From: Paenibacillus sp. RC334 | Lineage (GTDB): Bacteria > Bacillota > Bacilli > Paenibacillales > Paenibacillaceae | Assembly (NCBI RefSeq): GCF_030034735.1 | Contig: NZ_CP125370.1 | Coordinates: 4,449,001 to 4,513,000, forward strand | Direction: 5' to 3' | Length of the DNA: 64,000 nucleotides | Shown here: piece by piece, positions 61,267-64,000 of the stretch | Layout: every line of letters starts with the position of its first letter | Position numbering within the stretch: position 1 is the stretch's first letter | Notes under the pieces: generated by a model | What the model was told of the DNA's origin: nothing | The model's database searches: none | The model's input: the letters and a program-made list of their open reading frames with translations, nothing else | Position numbers and translations under genes: made by a program

Positions 61267-62249
61267 TTAATGAACCCCCCGCTCTGGAGAATGCTTCGAA
61301 TCTCCGCTTTAGACATCAGATTGAACTCTGAGCTAAAGCTGCTGAACGACACTGGAGGGCATTGCTTATATCGATCCTTTAGTTGAGGGATATTCAGCGT
61401 TGGCAGAATGATTAAATATTGCTCGTCGTATACGACCGTCGTCAGACTTTCAAAGTCGCTCATTAAAATCTCATGAATTTTCTCGCCAGGACGGACACCT
61501 TTTTCTACAATTTCTACATTCTCCACGCCCGAATCCTCGATGAGCACCTCTGCCAAATCCACAATGCGGCAGGTTGGCATGGTCATGATGAAAATTTCCC
61601 CGCCTACACTTTCCACCGAGGCTTTGAACAGAAGGCTGATCGCATCACGCAGGGTCAGGAAAAAACGGGTCATGTTCATATCCGTGATCGAAACGGTACC
61701 CTTTTGGCGAATCTGGCTTTGAAACAGATGCACCACGCTTCCGTTCGTGCCCAATACGTTACCGCCACGCACCGTTACAAATCGTGTATCGCTATTCAGC
61801 AGATTGGCGTAGACGATCAGTTTTTCACCAATCGCCTTGGTCATCCCGTAAAAATTGGATGGATTCGCAGCCTTGTCAGTGGAGATATAAATGACTTTCT
61901 TGACCTGATTGATGACAGCGGCTTCGATCACGTTTTGGGTGCCTACCACGTTCGTTTTTAGTGCTTCATAGGGCTGATCTTCACATACAGGTACGTGCTT
62001 GAGAGCCGCCAAATGAAATACATAATCCACACCCTGACAGGCGGTAACCAGTGCATCCTTATCCCGAATATCCCCGATGCAGAAGCTAAGTCGTTCATCC
62101 TCAAACTGCCTGTTCATCGCAACCTGACTCGATTCTCCGCGCGAAAAGATAATGACCTCTTTGGGGTTACGCGGCAGTAGCTGGGCAACCAGCTCATGCC
62201 CCCAGGAGCCGGTACCGCCGGTAACCAAGATACGTTGGTTTTCAAACAT
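61263..62249 (-). CDS. UDP-GlcNAc 4,6-dehydratase / 5-epimerase
   Basis: 328 residues from ATG 62249 behind GGAGGG. ILVTGGTGSWGHELVAQL is the NADP loop; HVPVCEDQPYEALKTNVVGT and FYGMTKAIGEKLI (Met/Lys in place of Tyr) are typical of CapE/FlaA1-type enzymes, which lack the usual catalytic Tyr. First committed step toward UDP-L-6-deoxy-amino sugars. Overlaps the wecB stop by 8 bases. Confidence 0.9.
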   Translation of the reverse strand: MFENQRILVTGGTGSWGHELVAQLLPRNPKEVIIFSRGESSQVAMNRQFEDERLSFCIGDIRDKDALVTACQGVDYVFHLAALKHVPVCEDQPYEALKTNVVGTQNVIEAAVINQVKKVIYISTDKAANPSNFYGMTKAIGEKLIVYANLLNSDTRFVTVRGGNVLGTNGSVVHLFQSQIRQKGTVSITDMNMTRFFLTLRDAISLLFKASVESVGGEIFIMTMPTCRIVDLAEVLIEDSGVENVEIVEKGVRPGEKIHEILMSDFESLTTVVYDEQYLIILPTLNIPQLKDRYKQCPPVSFSSFSSEFNLMSKAEIRSILQSGGFIK

Positions 62250-63333
62250 GCCGTTTCCCTCCAAGCAAAAATTTGACTACCTTATCTGACACATCCTCCG
62301 CCAGATAACCTGCGGGACACTGCCACTTATGCTTCATCCCGGTCATTAAGACTACTGCGTTCGCTATAACCTCTCCATCCAACCCGGACACGATATTGCT
62401 GCCACAATCTACGGTTTCCGGCCGTTCCGTCGTCCGGCGCATCGTGACCGTCGGCACACCCATGATGCAGCATTCCTCCTGTACGGTGCCGCTGTCCGTC
62501 AAAGCGCAGCGGGCATGCCGCTCCAGCAGTACGAAGTCAAAAAAACCGAACGGCTCATGGAATTCCACCAGCGGATCAAGCTCGATCGGCGGATGGCTCG
62601 CGATACGAGCGGCGGTGCGAGGATGAATACTGCAAATGACCCGCTGTCCGGACTGCTGTGCTACCCGATTCAGGCCATCCAGAATAGCCAGCAAATGTGG
62701 CGGATGGTCGACATTTTCGGCTCTGTGGGCGGTTACCAGGAAATATTGCCCTGGCGACAGTCCCAGCTTCTTCAAAATGTCGCTGCCGGACACCTCTTTC
62801 TCGTAATGCTGCATCACTTCGTAAATCGGGTTTCCAGTCAATACAATTTGTTGGCTCGGAAAGCCTTCCCGTATTAGATGCTGCTTGCTTTGCTCCGTAT
62901 ACGGCATATTAATCGTAGAAATCGCGTCAATGACGCGGCGATTCTTCTCTTCCGGCACATCCAGATCGTAGCAGCGGTTCCCCGCCTCCATATGCACGAC
63001 CGGGTAGCCCATACGTTCCGCAAGCAAGGCGCACAGGGCGCTGTTCGTATCGCCGAGCAGCAGCACATGATCCGGGCGCTCCTTGTTTAAAATATCCTCC
63101 ATCTGCGAGTACATGGCAGACAACTGTTTGCCCAGCGTTCCCGCCTTCTCCTGAAGCACATAATCTGGGGCACGCAGCCCCAGTTCGCGGAAGAATTGCC
63201 CGCTCAGGCTTTCCGTGTAATTTTGGCCCGTATGCACAAGCACATGCTGGTCTGCATGGCGATCCAGCTTCGGAATGATCAGGCTGAGCCGTATAATTTC
63301 CGGTCTTGTGCCGAGCACGGTCAATATTTTCAT
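62242..63333 (-). CDS. wecB: UDP-GlcNAc 2-epimerase
   Basis: 363 residues from ATG 63333, about 11 bases after AAAGGTGG. KILTVLGTRPEIIRLSLIIP is the WecB start; GDTNSALCALLAERMGYPV, HMEAGNRCYDLDVPEE and ALTDSGTVQEECCIMGVP are conserved. Provides UDP-ManNAc or, with the CapE/F enzymes, epimerises C2 of the deoxy sugar as CapG/WbvD do. First gene of the visible polysaccharide unit. Confidence 0.92.
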   Translation of the reverse strand: MKILTVLGTRPEIIRLSLIIPKLDRHADQHVLVHTGQNYTESLSGQFFRELGLRAPDYVLQEKAGTLGKQLSAMYSQMEDILNKERPDHVLLLGDTNSALCALLAERMGYPVVHMEAGNRCYDLDVPEEKNRRVIDAISTINMPYTEQSKQHLIREGFPSQQIVLTGNPIYEVMQHYEKEVSGSDILKKLGLSPGQYFLVTAHRAENVDHPPHLLAILDGLNRVAQQSGQRVICSIHPRTAARIASHPPIELDPLVEFHEPFGFFDFVLLERHARCALTDSGTVQEECCIMGVPTVTMRRTTERPETVDCGSNIVSGLDGEVIANAVVLMTGMKHKWQCPAGYLAEDVSDKVVKFLLGGKRHV

Positions 63334-63438
63334 TGTGTTGGAACCCACCTTTGCTGTCGTTGTTTCATTAAACTGTGGAGTTTAATGCGTGAGATAGCCA
63401 TCCAGCAAACTGTCTGTGCTCCAGCTAAACGTTCACCT

Positions 63439-63477
63439 CAACGGTCCGGCATGCTTTCACCCGGACCGTTGTTTTTT
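63439..63477 (+). terminator. Perfect hairpin with a plus-strand T run
   Basis: CAACGGTCCGG and CCGGACCGTTG are perfect 11-bp arms followed on the plus strand by GTTTTTTG. On the minus strand there is no T run, yet the stop codon of the minus-strand gene lies in the loop. Confidence 0.7.
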
Positions 63478-63999
63478 GTGGCGTCCAGCCTTGAGCGTTA
63501 GCCGCTTCCGCTTGTGCGGATGCGGACGCCTCGACACAGGCTTGAGCTTGTGTTTTCGTTTGAGCTTCCGCTTCAACCTGGGTTTCTGTCTGGACTTGGA
63601 TTTCGGCAGAAGCCCTGACAGCGGAAACCAGTTAATGCGATAGCTCCTGCTGCTGGCGTTGCTCTTACCCTTGCGCTTGCGGGGTCTGCTTTGCTTGCGG
63701 GCCGCTGGCCATCTCGCTCGAATGCCACGCTTGCCATGATGCAGGTCTGGCTGTAGCTCCGGTACAGGAGGGGGTGGCTGTGGCAAGCCCGGAATGGCTG
63801 CATACTCGATAGGTGGCAGACCGAGCACAGGCAGTTGGCCAACCAGCGATTCGGGAAATTCTCGAATAGCGCTGGTACATGCCTCCGGTATAGCGATGAC
63901 CTGACGTAGCCCTTCTCCCTCCCGCGTCCATACCGGACCACCCGGCTGCTGAATCAGCGGGAACCACTGCGGATCATGACACACCCATTGGCTGGCCAT
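63457..63999 (-). CDS. Basic protein at the window edge, possibly spore-coat related
   Basis: 180 residues to the window edge; it may begin further right. The N-terminal half is neutral and proline-rich (PGGPVWTREGEGLRQVIA, PPIEYAAIPGLPQPPPP). The C-terminal third is extremely basic and repetitive, with RLKRKLKRKHKLKP and PHKRKRLTLKAGRHKK, like CotG/ExsB-type coat proteins. The stop lies in a strong hairpin. No named family. Confidence 0.5.
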   Translation of the reverse strand: MASQWVCHDPQWFPLIQQPGGPVWTREGEGLRQVIAIPEACTSAIREFPESLVGQLPVLGLPPIEYAAIPGLPQPPPPVPELQPDLHHGKRGIRARWPAARKQSRPRKRKGKSNASSRSYRINWFPLSGLLPKSKSRQKPRLKRKLKRKHKLKPVSRRPHPHKRKRLTLKAGRHKKQRSG

Positions 64000-64000
64000 G

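Noticed and set aside
1..64000. CRISPR array, tRNA, rRNA, integrase or transposase genes
   Set aside because: No regularly spaced repeats, no tRNA-like cloverleaf ends and no recognisable transposase or integrase frame were seen.

Overview
The window reads as chromosomal DNA of a spore-forming, low-to-mid GC Firmicute, most likely Paenibacillus (P. polymyxa group). The support is an unmistakable GerE, a YhcN/YlaJ-type spore lipoprotein, SigO/RsoA/YvrJ homologues, strong AAGGAGG ribosome binding sites with many TTG/GTG starts, and Paenibacillus-type carbohydrate operons. No rRNA, tRNA or CRISPR array was seen.

Left end (1-5.4 kb) is an accessory, decaying stretch: two paralogous zinc-ribbon proteins, a frameshifted small gene, a small RHH-like protein, a DUF5071 protein, a CxCxxC basic protein behind a potentially pseudoknotted leader, a RhuM-family gene, an Rhs/YD-repeat relic, and intact gerE with partial duplicates of its 3' end. 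Next is a Fur-boxed efeO-efeB-efeU iron-uptake operon (5.5-9.8 kb).

The most notable region is a twelve-gene minus-strand operon (22.4 to 10.0 kb): two acyl carrier proteins, two ATP-grasp ligases, a BtrK-like PLP decarboxylase, a BtrH-like acyltransferase, a radical SAM/SPASM enzyme, a GT-B glycosyltransferase, a Gfo/Idh/MocA oxidoreductase and a three-gene ABC exporter. The parts match the carrier-protein-bound amino-acid chemistry of the butirosin side chain, but the cluster has no aminoglycoside genes, so it looks like an undescribed natural-product pathway. Three of its genes carry single-base homopolymer frameshifts, either assembly errors or decay. Divergent from it is an RpiR regulator-nagB-nagA operon.

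The middle (25.5-35.1 kb) holds a spore lipoprotein, a secreted lipase, the SigO-RsoA-YvrJ sigma module, a Gld-like ABC system with GldG and DUF4340 proteins, and a lone family 4 glycosyltransferase with no normal start codon. From 35.3 to 49.1 kb two beta-glucoside type PTS loci (LacI-regulated bglP plus a DUF4038 hydrolase; LicR-regulated licA-licC-uxuA-GH1-licB) flank an arsR-arsB-arsC operon.

A chemoreceptor and a VanX-type dipeptidase follow. The right end (51.9-64 kb) is a surface-glycan locus, probably for the spore surface: UDP-GlcNAc 2-epimerase, 4,6-dehydratase and an RmlD-like reductase (a UDP-L-QuiNAc or UDP-L-FucNAc route), further nucleotide-sugar SDRs, three glycosyltransferases, two DUF1796 cysteine-peptidase-like proteins, several unrecognised small proteins and a very basic protein at the window edge.
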